Assembly (NCBI RefSeq): GCF_900107585.1
Contig: NZ_FNQM01000001.1
Coordinates: 372,001 to 436,000, forward strand
Direction: 5' to 3'
DNA: 64,000 nucleotides
Source: Rubrimonas cliftonensis
Lineage (GTDB): Bacteria > Pseudomonadota > Alphaproteobacteria > Rhodobacterales > Rhodobacteraceae
Shown here: positions 17,655-26,423 of the stretch, one piece after another
Layout: each line of letters starts with the position of its first letter
Position numbering within the stretch: the stretch's first letter is position 1
Program-made: the position numbers and the translations under genes
Notes under the pieces: generated by a model
Told to the model about the DNA's origin: nothing
What the model saw: the letters and a program-made list of their open reading frames with translations, nothing else
Database searches by the model: none

Positions 17655-18373
17655 CCGAAGAACTGGGCGCCGTTGGCGGAGATCGTCGAGCCGTTGATGA
17701 AGCCCGCGTCGTCGGAGACCAGGAACGCCACGCAGCGCGCGATCTCCTCCGGCTCGCCCAGGCGGCCCGCCGGAATCTGCGCGATGATCGACTCGCGCAC
17801 CTTCTCGGGCACCGCCATCACCATCTCGGTCGCGATGTAGCCCGGGCAGACGGCGTTCGCGGTGATGCCGGCGCGCGCGCCCTCCTGCGCGAGGCTGCGC
17901 ACGATGCCGATGTCGCCGGCCTTGGTCGCGGCGTAGTTCACCTGCGCGAACTGACCCTTCTGGCCGTTGACCGAGCTGATCACGACGACGCGTCCGAACT
18001 TGCGCTCGCGCATCCCCGGCCAGACCGGGTGAACCGTGTTGAAGACACCGGTGAGGTTGGTGTCGATCACCTGGCGCCACTGCTCGGGCGTCATCTTGTG
18101 GAACGGCGCGTCGCGCGTGATGCCGGCGTTGGCCACGACGATGTCGATGGGGCCGAGATCGGCCTCGACCTGCGCGGCGCCGGCCTTGCACTCCTCGTAA
18201 TCGGCGACGTTCCACTTGTAGACCGGGATGCCGGTCTCGGCCTTGAATGCGTTCGCGGCGTCATCGTTGCCCGCATAGTTCGCGGCGACGGCGTAGCCGG
18301 CGGCCTTCAGCGCCTTCGAGATCGCCGCGCCGATGCCGCGCGACCCTCCGGTGACGAGTGCGACTCGCGCCAT
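17651..18373 (-). CDS. phaB: Acetoacetyl-CoA reductase PhaB
   Basis: PhaB reduces acetoacetyl-CoA to (R)-3-hydroxybutyryl-CoA with NADPH, the second step to polyhydroxybutyrate. The 240-residue short-chain dehydrogenase has the cofactor loop TGGSRGIG near residue 8, NAGITRDAPFHKM, the catalytic Ser/Tyr/Lys in SSVNGQKGQFAQVNYAATKA, and the PhaB-specific MTPEQWRQVIDTNLTGVFN. A clear GGAGGA precedes the ATG. It follows phaA by about 150 bp on the same strand. Confidence 0.94.
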   Translation of the reverse strand: MARVALVTGGSRGIGAAISKALKAAGYAVAANYAGNDDAANAFKAETGIPVYKWNVADYEECKAGAAQVEADLGPIDIVVANAGITRDAPFHKMTPEQWRQVIDTNLTGVFNTVHPVWPGMRERKFGRVVVISSVNGQKGQFAQVNYAATKAGDIGIVRSLAQEGARAGITANAVCPGYIATEMVMAVPEKVRESIIAQIPAGRLGEPEEIARCVAFLVSDDAGFINGSTISANGAQFFG

Positions 18374-18520
18374 GGGAATTCCTCCATTTATGGGTCTCTC
18401 CGGTCGGGCCCCTCCCGCCGGATCGTTCGATGCGCGCTTCCCCTCATCGGGGGGCCGACGGTCGGAAGCGCGCCGCGCCGGGCCGCCGCGCCTTCTCGGC
18501 GGCCCTTGCGACGATGTCTC

Positions 18521-19696
18521 TCAGACGCCCTCGACGCACATGGCCACGCCCATGCCGCCGCCGATGCACAGCGTGGCGAGGCCCTTCTTCGCGCCGCGGC
18601 GCTTCATCTCGAACAGCAGCGTGTTGAGGATGCGGGCGCCCGACGCGCCGATCGGGTGGCCGATGGCGATGGCGCCGCCGTTCACGTTCACAATCTCAGG
18701 GTTCCAGCCCATGTCCTTGTTCACGGCGCAGGCCTGGGCGGCGAAAGCCTCGTTGGCCTCCACGAGATCGAGATCCTCGGCCTTCCAGCCGGCCTTCTCC
18801 AGCGCCTTGCGGCTGGAGGGGATCGGCCCCGTGCCCATGATCGCGGGGTCGACGCCGGCGGTGGCGTAGCTCGCGATGCGCGCCAGCGGCGTGATCCCGC
18901 GGCGCCCGGCCTCGGCCTCGGTCATCAGCACCAGCGCCGCCGCGCCGTCGTTGAGCCCCGAGGCGTTGCCCGCCGTCACCGTGCCGTCCTTGGAGAAGGC
19001 CGGCCGCAGCTTGGCCATCGCCTCGACGGTGGCGCCGTGGCGGATGTACTCGTCATGCTCGGTCACGACGTCGCCCTTGCGGGTCTTGACGGTCACTGGC
19101 GCGATCTCGTCGGCGAATCGGCCCGCCTTCTGCGCCGCCTCGGCCTTGTTCTGCGAGGCCACGGCGAAGGCGTCCTGCTCGTCGCGGGTGAGCTGCCACT
19201 TCGAGGCGACGTTCTCGGCGGTCGTGCCCATGTGGTAGCCGTTGAAGGCGTCCCACAGGCCGTCCTTGATCATCGTGTCGATGAACTTCACGTCGCCCAT
19301 CTTGGTTCCCTGCCGCATGTGGGCGCAGTGGGGGCTGAGCGACATGCTCTCCTGCCCGCCGGCGACGACGATCTCCGCATCGCCGAGCAGGATGTGCTGG
19401 GCGCCGAGCGCGACCGAGCGCAGCCCCGAGCCGCAGACCTGGTTGATGGTCCACGCCGCGCTCTCGAGCGGCAGGCCGGCCTTCACATGGGTCTGGCGCG
19501 CCGGGTTCTGGCCGACGCCCGCCGTCAGCACCTGACCGAGGATGGTCTCCGACACCGCGCCGGGCTCCAGCCCCGCGCGCTCCAGCGCCGCCTTCACCGC
19601 GACGACGCCGAGATCGTCCGCGGCGACGCCGGCGAACGCCCCATTGAACGAGCCCACCGGCGTGCGCGCGGCCGAGGCGATGACGATGTTGGTCAT
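18521..19696 (-). CDS. phaA: Acetyl-CoA acetyltransferase (beta-ketothiolase) PhaA
   Basis: PhaA condenses two acetyl-CoA to acetoacetyl-CoA, the first step to polyhydroxybutyrate; it is also usable in reverse for fatty acid breakdown. The 391-residue thiolase shows the acyl-binding Cys88 ([11 protein letters not shown]), the NEAFAAQ block, the catalytic His in [15 protein letters not shown] and the second Cys in [10 protein letters not shown]. Next to phaB and divergent from the regulator phaR; the synthase phaC is 32 kb away at 51993. Confidence 0.96.
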   Translation of the reverse strand: MTNIVIASAARTPVGSFNGAFAGVAADDLGVVAVKAALERAGLEPGAVSETILGQVLTAGVGQNPARQTHVKAGLPLESAAWTINQVCGSGLRSVALGAQHILLGDAEIVVAGGQESMSLSPHCAHMRQGTKMGDVKFIDTMIKDGLWDAFNGYHMGTTAENVASKWQLTRDEQDAFAVASQNKAEAAQKAGRFADEIAPVTVKTRKGDVVTEHDEYIRHGATVEAMAKLRPAFSKDGTVTAGNASGLNDGAAALVLMTEAEAGRRGITPLARIASYATAGVDPAIMGTGPIPSSRKALEKAGWKAEDLDLVEANEAFAAQACAVNKDMGWNPEIVNVNGGAIAIGHPIGASGARILNTLLFEMKRRGAKKGLATLCIGGGMGVAMCVEGV

Positions 19697-19860
19697 GGCG
19701 GTTTTCCCCTCACCAGTTCTCCGGCGCGCCCGTCAGGGCCAGCGCCGCCGGCGGACACTAACAAAGCATGATTGCGCCGCCCATAGCGAACGCTGCGCGC
19801 GCCAAGCGTCCCAGCGCCGCGCCTGTCACGCCCGCTTGACGTGCGGCACAGGACGGTTGC

Positions 19861-19919
19861 GGCGCGGCGCCGCGCGGCGCTACTGTAGTGTGCAAGGGCG
19901 AAACGCCCGTTGGGAGGGC
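19861..19919 (+). promoter_or_regulatory. phaR: phaR leader with palindrome, hairpin and strong ribosome binding site
   Basis: The gap before phaR holds a perfect 14-bp palindrome GCGCGGCGCCGCGC (19861-19874), a small palindrome CTACTGTAG just after it, and a GGGCG-AAA-CGCCC hairpin (19895-19907) that ends a few bases before the GGGAGGG ribosome binding site. PhaR usually represses its own gene, so one of these could be an operator. The hairpin could also affect translation. The assignment is inferred. Confidence 0.35.
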
Positions 19920-19925
19920 TCAGCC

Positions 19926-20528
19926 ATGATGGATGGAACAGAGGGCGAAAAACCGGCCCCGATCGTCATCAAGAAATATGCGAACCGGCGGCTCTACAAC
20001 ACCGCCAAAAGCAGCTACGTGACGCTGGAGCACCTCTCGACAATGGTGCGCGCTGGCGACGATTTCGTGGTCTACGACGCCAAGACCGGCGAGGACATCA
20101 CGCGCAGCGTGCTGACCCAGATCATTTTCGAGGAGGAGGCGAAGGGCGCGAGCCTGCTGCCCGCGACCTTCCTGCGCCAGATCATCCGGCTCTACGGCGA
20201 CACGCTGCAGGGCTTCGTGCCGGGCTACCTCGAAGCCTCCATGGAGACCTTCACGCGCAATCAGGAGAAGATGCGCGAGCATGTCTCCGCCACCTTCGGC
20301 AAGAACCCCGCCTTCGCGGGCTTCGAGGCGATGGCGCGCACCAACATGGAGTGGTTCCAGAACGCCATGGCGATGTTCTCGCCCTATGCGGGGCTGGCCA
20401 AGAACGAGCAGGGCGTCGCAAAGCCGGCGCAGCCGAAGGCGTCGCCGACCGACGACGAGCTCGACGCGATGAAGAAGCGCCTGTCGGACATGCAGGACCA
20501 GCTCGACCGCCTCGCCAGGAACGGCTGA
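19926..20528 (+). CDS. phaR: Polyhydroxyalkanoate synthesis regulator PhaR
   Basis: PhaR is a DNA-binding repressor that also binds PHB granules; polymer relieves repression of phasin and of its own gene. The 200-residue product has the PHB/PHA accumulation DNA-binding domain at the N-terminus (IKKYANRRLYNTAKSSYVTL, then HLSTMVRAGDDFVVYDAKTG), the PHB_acc region (LPATFLRQIIRLYGDTLQGF) and a C-terminal coiled coil (MKKRLSDMQDQLDRLARNG). GGGAGGG supports the start at 19926; the adjacent second ATG would also work. Divergent from phaA. Confidence 0.93.
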   Translation: MMDGTEGEKPAPIVIKKYANRRLYNTAKSSYVTLEHLSTMVRAGDDFVVYDAKTGEDITRSVLTQIIFEEEAKGASLLPATFLRQIIRLYGDTLQGFVPGYLEASMETFTRNQEKMREHVSATFGKNPAFAGFEAMARTNMEWFQNAMAMFSPYAGLAKNEQGVAKPAQPKASPTDDELDAMKKRLSDMQDQLDRLARNG

Positions 20529-20549
20529 GGCGGCCCCTCGGCGCCTCAG
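20525..20549. terminator. Hairpin between convergent phaR and hsp33
   Basis: CTGAGGCG (20525-20532) and CGCCTCAG (20542-20549) form a perfect 8-bp stem with a 9-base loop, starting on the phaR stop codon and ending 20 bp before the end of the convergent gene. It may serve both directions. There is no clear T-tract. Confidence 0.45.
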
Positions 20550-20569
20550 GTCGTCACCGCATCAGGTAG

Positions 20570-21622
20570 TCAGCTCGTCGGCGCGCCGGGCCCCTCGGCG
20601 CCGCTCTCGAAACCCAGCGACCCCGGGTCGAAGGCGTAGCGCGCGCCGCAGAACTGGCAGTCGGCCGTCACCTTGCCCTCGGGCGTCGTCATCGTCTCGA
20701 TGTCGCGCGCCGAATACTGCGCCATGGCGGCCTCGACCCGTTCGCGCGAGCAGGTGCAGCCGAAGGCGACCGGCTGCGCCGGCCAGACGCGCGGGCGCTC
20801 CTCGTGAAACAGCCGCAGCAGCAGCCGCTCGGCGCCGACGACTGGCCCGAGCAGCTCGTGCGCCTCGGCGGTGTCGAGCAGGATGTTGACGCGCCGCCAG
20901 GCCTCGGCGCCGTCCCCCATCGCCGCGACGTCCTCGGCGCGCATCAGCCCGTCCTCGGCCGAAGGCTCGGCGGGCGCGGCGTGGGGCGAGGCCTTGGGAA
21001 GCTGCTGCAGCATCACGCCGCCGCCGCGCCATCGCGCCGCCTCGCCCGGCGCCGCGCTCAGCGCCGCCGACAGGTGGAAGCGCGTCGCGATCTGCTCTGA
21101 CTGGGCGAAATAGGTCTCGGCGCAGGCCGCCAGCGACCCGCCCGCGAGCGGCGTCATGCCCTGATAGGGCCGCATGTCCGGCCCCTGGTCGATTGTCATG
21201 GCGAACAGCCCCGGCCCGAGTAGGGCGAACGGGTCCGCGCCAAAATCCTTCGCGTCGGTGGAGGCCGCGGCGACGCGCTCCGCGTCGAACCCGGCGTAGG
21301 CGCGGATGCGCGCGGGCTCGCCCGACTCCGACGGCCCGAAATAGTCGGTGGCGATCAGCCGCACGGCGCCCTCGCTGCGCACCTGCAGGCTCAGCCGCCA
21401 GCGCAGCTTCAGCGTCTGCCCGATCAGCGCCGTCAGCAACGCCGCCTCCGCGGCCAGCGCCGACACCGCGTCGGGATAGGCGTGCTGCGCGAGGATCGCC
21501 TCCAGCGCGGTGTCGAGCCGCGCGACGCGGCCCCTGACGTCGGCGCGCTCCAGCTCGAAGGGAAGCACGGTGTCGTCGCCGTTGGGCGCCGCCTGCGGCG
21601 CTTGCCGGATGTCGTCGTCCAT
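20570..21622 (-). CDS. hslO: Redox-regulated chaperone Hsp33
   Basis: Hsp33 is a cytoplasmic holdase that switches on when oxidation releases zinc from four cysteines. The 350-residue product has the Hsp33 core (HAYPDAVSALAAEAALLTAL, IDQGPDMRPYQGMTPL, CAETYFAQSEQIATRF) and the C-terminal redox switch with C-x-C (FGCTCSRERVEAAM) and C-x2-C (ADCQFCGARYAFD). The start MDDDIRQ at 21622 was chosen; upstream extension is Arg-rich and not family-like. It is somewhat longer than E. coli Hsp33 because of an Ala-rich insert before the switch. Confidence 0.93.
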   Translation of the reverse strand: MDDDIRQAPQAAPNGDDTVLPFELERADVRGRVARLDTALEAILAQHAYPDAVSALAAEAALLTALIGQTLKLRWRLSLQVRSEGAVRLIATDYFGPSESGEPARIRAYAGFDAERVAAASTDAKDFGADPFALLGPGLFAMTIDQGPDMRPYQGMTPLAGGSLAACAETYFAQSEQIATRFHLSAALSAAPGEAARWRGGGVMLQQLPKASPHAAPAEPSAEDGLMRAEDVAAMGDGAEAWRRVNILLDTAEAHELLGPVVGAERLLLRLFHEERPRVWPAQPVAFGCTCSRERVEAAMAQYSARDIETMTTPEGKVTADCQFCGARYAFDPGSLGFESGAEGPGAPTS

Positions 21623-21711
21623 GAACCGCTCCCGGCGCTTGGTCGTTTTTCGTATTACCCGCCGCCCCCCGCGACGCGCAACCGGGCCGCGGGGTGGTGG
21701 GCGACGCGCCC

Positions 21712-23355
21712 TCAGACCAGCCGGCTCTGCTCGACCGCGGCGCCGATGAAGCTCGCGAACAGCGGATGCGGCTCGAACGGCTTGGACTTCAGCTCGGGGT
21801 GAAACTGCACGCCGACGAACCACGGATGGTCCCGAACCTCCACGATCTCGGGCAGCGCGCCGTCGGGCGAGAGGCCGGAGAACACCAGCCCCGCCGCCTC
21901 CAGCCGCTCGCGATAGGCGATGTCGACCTCGTAGCGGTGGCGGTGGCGCTCGCTGATGCGCGTCGTCCCGTAGGCCTGCGCGGCGTGGCTGCCTTCGGTC
22001 AGCACGGCGTCATAGGCGCCGAGGCGCATGGTGCCGCCCTTGGCGTCGGTGGCCTTGCGGCGCACCGTCTCGCCGTTCTCGACCCATTCCGACATGTGGT
22101 AGATCACGTGCTCGAAACGCGCCGCCGCGGCCTCATGGTCGAATTCCTGGCTGCCGGCGGAGTTGACGCCGGCCAGGTTCCGCGCCGCCTCCACGACCGC
22201 CATCTGCAGGCCGAGGCAGATGCCGAGATAGGGCACCTTGCGCTCGCGGGCGAACTGCGCCGCGCGGATCATGCCCTCGGTGCCGCGCTCGCCGAAGCCG
22301 CCGGGCACCAGGATGCCGTGCAGCCCCTCAAGGTAGGGCGCGGGATCTTCGCGCTCGAAGACTTCCGAATCGAGCAGTTCCGCGCGCACCCGCACCCGGT
22401 TCGCGACGCCGCCATGGGTCAGCGCCTCGGCCAGCGACTTGTAGGCGTCGCCGAGCTGCGTGTACTTGCCGACGATGGCGATGCGCACCTCGCCGTCGGG
22501 CTTCTCCACCGCCTCCAGCACGCTGCGCCAGCGCGACAGGTCCGGACGCGGCGCCGGAGAGATGCCGAAGGCGTCGAGCACCGCGCCGTCGAGCCCCGCG
22601 TCGTGCAGCGCCAGCGGCGCGGCGTAGATGCTTGGCAGGTCGAGCGCCTCGATCACGCTCTCGGCCCGCACGTTGCAGAACAGCGCCAGCTTCTCGCGCT
22701 CCTTCGGCGGAATGGCCATCTCGGCGCGGCACACCAGAATGTCGGGCGCGATGCCGATGGATCGCAGCTCCTTCACCGAATGCTGCGTCGGCTTGGTCTT
22801 GAGCTCGCCGGACGTCTTGATGAAGGGCAACAGCGTCAGATGCATGAAGATGCACGCCCCGCGCGGCCGCTCCTGCGCGAACTGGCGGATCGCCTCGAAG
22901 AACGGCAGGCCCTCGATGTCGCCCACCGTGCCGCCGATCTCGCACAGCATGAAATCGACCTCGTCCTCGCCGATGCGCAGGAAGTCCTTGATCTCGTTGG
23001 TGACGTGCGGAATGACCTGGATCGTCTTGCCGAGGTAGTCGCCGCGCCGCTCCTTCTCAAGCACATTGGAGTAGATGCGGCCGGCGCTGATGCTGTCGGT
23101 CCTGCGCGCCGCGACGCCGGTGAAGCGCTCGTAATGGCCGAGGTCGAGGTCGGTCTCGGCCCCGTCGTCGGTGACGAACACCTCGCCGTGCTCGAACGGC
23201 GACATCGTGCCGGGGTCGACGTTCAGGTAGGGATCGAGCTTGCGAAGCCTGACGGTGTAGCCGCGCGCCTGAAGCAGGGCCCCGAGCGCCGCGCCGGCGA
23301 GCCCCTTGCCGAGCGACGAGACCACGCCGCCGGTGATGAAGATGTAGCGCGCCAT
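21712..23355 (-). CDS. pyrG: CTP synthase
   Basis: PyrG converts UTP to CTP using ATP and glutamine. The 547-residue length is typical. The synthetase domain begins [18 protein letters not shown] and includes [20 protein letters not shown]; the class I glutamine amidotransferase domain has the oxyanion block PGGFGERG, nucleophile Cys380 ([11 protein letters not shown]) and the closing His/Glu of [14 protein letters not shown] start at 23400 would add 15 residues not seen in the family. secG lies upstream on the same strand, a common order in alphaproteobacteria. Confidence 0.97.
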   Translation of the reverse strand: MARYIFITGGVVSSLGKGLAGAALGALLQARGYTVRLRKLDPYLNVDPGTMSPFEHGEVFVTDDGAETDLDLGHYERFTGVAARRTDSISAGRIYSNVLEKERRGDYLGKTIQVIPHVTNEIKDFLRIGEDEVDFMLCEIGGTVGDIEGLPFFEAIRQFAQERPRGACIFMHLTLLPFIKTSGELKTKPTQHSVKELRSIGIAPDILVCRAEMAIPPKEREKLALFCNVRAESVIEALDLPSIYAAPLALHDAGLDGAVLDAFGISPAPRPDLSRWRSVLEAVEKPDGEVRIAIVGKYTQLGDAYKSLAEALTHGGVANRVRVRAELLDSEVFEREDPAPYLEGLHGILVPGGFGERGTEGMIRAAQFARERKVPYLGICLGLQMAVVEAARNLAGVNSAGSQEFDHEAAAARFEHVIYHMSEWVENGETVRRKATDAKGGTMRLGAYDAVLTEGSHAAQAYGTTRISERHRHRYEVDIAYRERLEAAGLVFSGLSPDGALPEIVEVRDHPWFVGVQFHPELKSKPFEPHPLFASFIGAAVEQSRLV

Positions 23356-23530
23356 TGAGCCCCCGCGGCGTTCGTGCAGGCCGGTCGGCGGCGCGCACAT
23401 CTAGGTCCACGGGAGTCGACGCATACGAGATTCGGCGCCGGGCGCCAACACCGGCGTCCTTAAGGCGGCTGATCGGCGGGACCGCTCCCGGCGCGGCCCG
23501 CCTCTCGCGACGGGAAAGGCTCGGCGCGGC

Positions 23531-23899
23531 CTATTCCGCGGGCGGCGGCGTCGCCGGGCCGTCGCCGCCGGTGGAGCCGCCGAGATTAGGCAGCTGCGGC
23601 GTGAACGGAAGGCCGTCCTGTGAAGGCGGGGCCGCCGGCGTCTCGCCGGCCTCTATCACCGCGCTCGCGCCGCGGTTCTGGGCGGCGAGAACCGTAAGGG
23701 TGAGGCTCGTGACGATGAACGCCGTTGCGATGGCCCATGTCGCCTTGGTCAGCGCGGTCGCCGCGCCGCGGCTGGAGACCAGCCCCCCGCCGCCGCCCCC
23801 GCCCATGCCGAGCGCTCCGCCCTCGGAGCGCTGCAGCAGCACTACGACGATGAGAAACAGCGCCAGGATGAGGTGGACGATGAGGACGACTTGTTCCAT
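23531..23899 (-). CDS. secG: Preprotein translocase subunit SecG
   Basis: SecG is a small inner-membrane partner of SecY and SecE. The 122-residue product has two transmembrane helices (VVLIVHLILALFLIVVVLLQ and ATWAIATAFIVTSLTLTVLA) joined by the Gly-rich loop LGMGGGGGGGLVSSRG with the family's RSEGG start, then a Pro/Gly-rich tail. The start MEQVVLIV at 23899 places the first helix correctly. It lies upstream of pyrG. Confidence 0.92.
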   Translation of the reverse strand: MEQVVLIVHLILALFLIVVVLLQRSEGGALGMGGGGGGGLVSSRGAATALTKATWAIATAFIVTSLTLTVLAAQNRGASAVIEAGETPAAPPSQDGLPFTPQLPNLGGSTGGDGPATPPPAE

Positions 23900-24016
23900 G
23901 GGCTCGCTGTCTCCGGCAGGGCTGCTACGTTGCCGCCCCAAGGTTTGGGCGGCTTCTAGCGCCGCCGCCCCGCTTTGTCCAACCGCGTTCGGATCAGCGG
24001 CCAGCCGCCTTCAGCT

Positions 24017-24271
24017 TCAGCCGAAGGTGATGAACAGGATCATGGCGAGCGCGGCCGCCGCGAAGCACAGCATCAGCGGCACCAGGCCCGCCAGACCGAA
24101 GGTGAGCGTGACGATGGCCGCGACGCCGATCAGCGTCAACGCGAACCACAGCAGGGCCATGTCGTCGCCCTCGGCGACGTCGCGCAGCATCCAGCCGATG
24201 ACGGGCACGGCGAAGATGACGCGGGCGAGAAGGCCGCGACGGCGTCGGGGCAGGTTCGGGCTGGCGGTCAT
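24017..24271 (-). CDS. Small three-helix membrane protein of unknown function
   Basis: The 84-residue product starts MTASPNLPRRRRG, a basic N-terminus, followed by three hydrophobic stretches (LLARVIFAVPVIGWML, LLWFALTLIGVAAIVTLTF and LMLCFAAAALAMILFITFG). The Arg cluster before the first helix suggests a cytoplasmic N-terminus. I do not recognise the family. It is divergent from the ImuA-like gene, and its upstream gap contains the LexA box at 24409, so SOS control of both sides is possible but less likely for this one. Confidence 0.55.
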   Translation of the reverse strand: MTASPNLPRRRRGLLARVIFAVPVIGWMLRDVAEGDDMALLWFALTLIGVAAIVTLTFGLAGLVPLMLCFAAAALAMILFITFG

Positions 24272-24408
24272 CGGGATCCTCTTGCTTTGCTGCGGCGCAA
24301 CTAAGCAGGCCGCAGTCGGGGTCAAGCGGTTCTCCGCAAAAAAGCTCGTCGGCGAACAATCGGCGCCCGGCGTTGAGAAGACGTTCACGGCATGCGACGA
24401 ATCGATTA

Positions 24409-24423
24409 GAACACAAAATGAAC
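24409..24423 (+). promoter_or_regulatory. LexA (SOS) box, alphaproteobacterial type
   Basis: GAAC at 24409-24412 and GAAC at 24420-24423 are separated by exactly seven bases, the direct-repeat LexA operator known in alphaproteobacteria (GAAC-N7-GAAC, complement of GTTC-N7-GTTC). It lies 13 bp upstream of the chosen start of an ImuA-like gene, a family that belongs to the SOS mutagenesis regulon. Position and gene identity support each other. It overlaps an in-frame ATG at 24418, which argues against that ATG as the start. Confidence 0.75.
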
Positions 24424-24435
24424 ATCGGAGCGCGC

Positions 24436-25110
24436 ATGATCCGTCGACGCCTCCCCATGCTGTCTCTCGCCGGTCCCGGCGCGCCAATGGCCGGCGCGCC
24501 TGCGCTGGCGCTCGGCCGCGCGCATGAGGTCGCGGGGCCGGGTCGGCGGGCCTTCGCCGCGATGGTCGCCGGGGCGCTGTCGGGCCCGGTGCTCTGGGTG
24601 CGCGGTCCGTGGCGGGAGGAGCGGCTGAACCCCGAGGGGCTCCGGCCGTTCTTCAACCCCGCGAGGCTGGTGACAGTCGAGGCGCCCTCGGCGATCGAGG
24701 CGCTCTGGGCGGCGGAGGAGGCGCTGCGCAGCGGCGCGGCGCCGCTGGTCGCGCTGGAGCCCGCCGCCCCGCCGGCGCTGACGCCGGTGCGCCGCCTGCA
24801 ACTCGCCGCGGAGGCGGGAGGCGCGCTGGACGCCGACCCCGGGCGCGAGGCGCGAGACGGCGCGGGGCGCGCCCCGCTCTGCCTCATCCTGCTGCCCGAA
24901 GGCGGCGCGGCGGCGGCGGTGGAGACGCGCTGGTGGATCGACCCCGCTCCCGGCTGGGCCGCAGGGCAGGCTGGCGCCGCCGAGGGGCCCGCGCGCTGGC
25001 GCCTGCGGCTGCTGCGCGACAAGGGCGGCCCGCCCGGCGCCTGGCGGGCCACGGCGCCCGGCGGCCTGCGCCCCCACGCCCCGCCGCGCTACGAGGCCAG
25101 CGCGGCCTGA
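24436..25110 (+). CDS. ImuA-like RecA-fold SOS mutagenesis protein
   Basis: The 224-residue product matches the C-terminal two thirds of ImuA, the accessory protein of the ImuB/DnaE2 error-prone polymerase cassette: LGRAHEVAGPGRRAFAAMVA, VLWVRGPWREERLNPEGL, IEALWAAEEALRSGAAPLV, TPVRRLQLAAEAGG, then TRWWIDPAP and the closing LLRDKGGPPGAW. Alphaproteobacterial ImuA proteins share this W-x-PAP and KGG ending. The start at 24436 follows GGAG with 5-bp spacing and lies just downstream of a LexA box. imuB and dnaE2 are not adjacent: upstream is a small membrane gene and downstream a GST. It may help a distant ImuB or have drifted to another SOS role. Confidence 0.72.
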   Translation: MIRRRLPMLSLAGPGAPMAGAPALALGRAHEVAGPGRRAFAAMVAGALSGPVLWVRGPWREERLNPEGLRPFFNPARLVTVEAPSAIEALWAAEEALRSGAAPLVALEPAAPPALTPVRRLQLAAEAGGALDADPGREARDGAGRAPLCLILLPEGGAAAAVETRWWIDPAPGWAAGQAGAAEGPARWRLRLLRDKGGPPGAWRATAPGGLRPHAPPRYEASAA

Positions 25111-25297
25111 GCGGCGCGAAGCCGGCGACAGGCCCCGAAGCCCGCGCAGGCCCGCAGGGCAGGCCGACCCCGACGCCCTGCCCCAGACGCCCGCCCTGGA
25201 AACGGCCTGTCTCCGGACGCGCGCCTTTCGCTCCCCGCGCCCGCCCCCCTAGGTGAGTCCCGTTCAAGACAGAACCGCTTCGGAAAGGACCAGCGCC

Positions 25298-25906
25298 ATG
25301 ATCGACCTCTATTCCGCCGCCACGCCGAACGGCCACAAGGCCTCGATTGCGCTGGAGGAGATGGCGCTGCCCTACAGGCTCCATGTGCTGAGCTTCGCCA
25401 ACCGCGACCAGAAGGCCCCCGACTACCTGCGCATCAACCCCAACGGCCGCATCCCCGCGATCGTGGACCGCGAGGAGGCCGATTTCGCCGTGTTCGAATC
25501 CGGCGCCATCCTCGTCTACCTTGCGGAAAAGACCGGCCGCTTCCTGCCGACGGGCGCAAAGCCGCGCAGCCTGGTGATGCAGTGGCTGATGTTACAGATG
25601 GGCGGGCTCGGGCCGATGCAGGGCCAGGCCGGCTGGTTCCGCACCAACGCGCCCGACATGCCGAAGGGCTACGCCCGCTACCATGACGAGACGCGCCGCC
25701 TCTACGCCGTGCTAGACGGGCGGCTGGCCGAGAGCGAATGGCTCGCCGAGGACTACTCCATCGCCGACATGGCGACCTACCCATGGGTCGCCTCGCGCTA
25801 CGCCGGCGTCGACGTGGACGGGATGCCGAACCTGCGGCGCTGGATGGACGCCCTCGCCGCCCGCCCGGCCGTCGCGAAGGGCCTGCAGACGCCGCCGCAA
25901 AACTGA
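25298..25906 (+). CDS. Glutathione S-transferase family protein, Nu-class-like
   Basis: The 202-residue product has a thioredoxin-like N-terminal half ([50 protein letters not shown]) and a helical C-terminal half ([31 protein letters not shown]). The TPNG-K motif and [11 protein letters not shown] are typical of YfcG/YghU-like Nu-class GSTs, which reduce disulfides or hydroperoxides with glutathione. GGAAAGGA precedes the ATG at 25298. It is convergent with arfB. Confidence 0.88.
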   Translation: MIDLYSAATPNGHKASIALEEMALPYRLHVLSFANRDQKAPDYLRINPNGRIPAIVDREEADFAVFESGAILVYLAEKTGRFLPTGAKPRSLVMQWLMLQMGGLGPMQGQAGWFRTNAPDMPKGYARYHDETRRLYAVLDGRLAESEWLAEDYSIADMATYPWVASRYAGVDVDGMPNLRRWMDALAARPAVAKGLQTPPQN

Positions 25907-25911
25907 GGGCG

Positions 25912-26331
25912 TCAGTCGGGGTCGACCGGCCCGCGCAGCGCCTTCGTGGCGCCACGCGCGGCCTTGCCGTCGAGCCGGCGGCGCTTGGAGGCCAGCGTCG
26001 GCCGCGTCGGCACCCGCCGCGCCGGCTTCACCGCCGCCTTCGCCACCATCTCGACGAGCTTTTCGCGCGCGTCCTCGCGGTTCAGCGCCTGCGAGCGGTG
26101 ACGGTCGGAGGTGATGATCAGGGCGCCCTCGCCAGTCCAGCGGCGGCCGGCGAGCCGCCGCAGCCGGGCCTTGACGTCGGGCGCGAGGTTCGGCGAGCGC
26201 GCGGCCTCGAAGCGCAGCGTCACGGCGCTCGACACCTTGTTGACGTTCTGCCCGCCGGGGCCGGAAGCGCGCGAGAACGTCTCGGTCAGCTCCCAGTCGG
26301 CCAGCGCGATCTCGTCGTTCACCCGCAGCAT
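25912..26331 (-). CDS. arfB: Alternative ribosome-rescue peptidyl-tRNA hydrolase ArfB
   Basis: ArfB frees ribosomes stalled without a stop codon by hydrolysing peptidyl-tRNA. The 139-residue product has the release-factor catalytic domain with GGQ (SRASGPGGQNVNKVSSAVTL, near residue 25) and the basic C-terminal tail (KPARRVPTRPTLASKRRRLD) that enters the empty mRNA channel. No codon-recognition domain is present, which separates it from RF1/RF2. The start MLRVNDEIAL at 26331 matches the family. Confidence 0.93.
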   Translation of the reverse strand: MLRVNDEIALADWELTETFSRASGPGGQNVNKVSSAVTLRFEAARSPNLAPDVKARLRRLAGRRWTGEGALIITSDRHRSQALNREDAREKLVEMVAKAAVKPARRVPTRPTLASKRRRLDGKAARGATKALRGPVDPD

Positions 26332-26423
26332 CGCCCCAGCCCCCTTCGCGCGGGCCCGCCCTTGACGCGGGCGCCCCGCGCGACCTGATACCATTCCGAA
26401 GGCGAAGACGGGAGGGCGCGCGG

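Noticed and set aside
24418-24435. Upstream ATG as start of the ImuA-like gene
   Set aside because: It overlaps the LexA box and lacks a ribosome binding site, while the ATG at 24436 follows GGAG at proper spacing.
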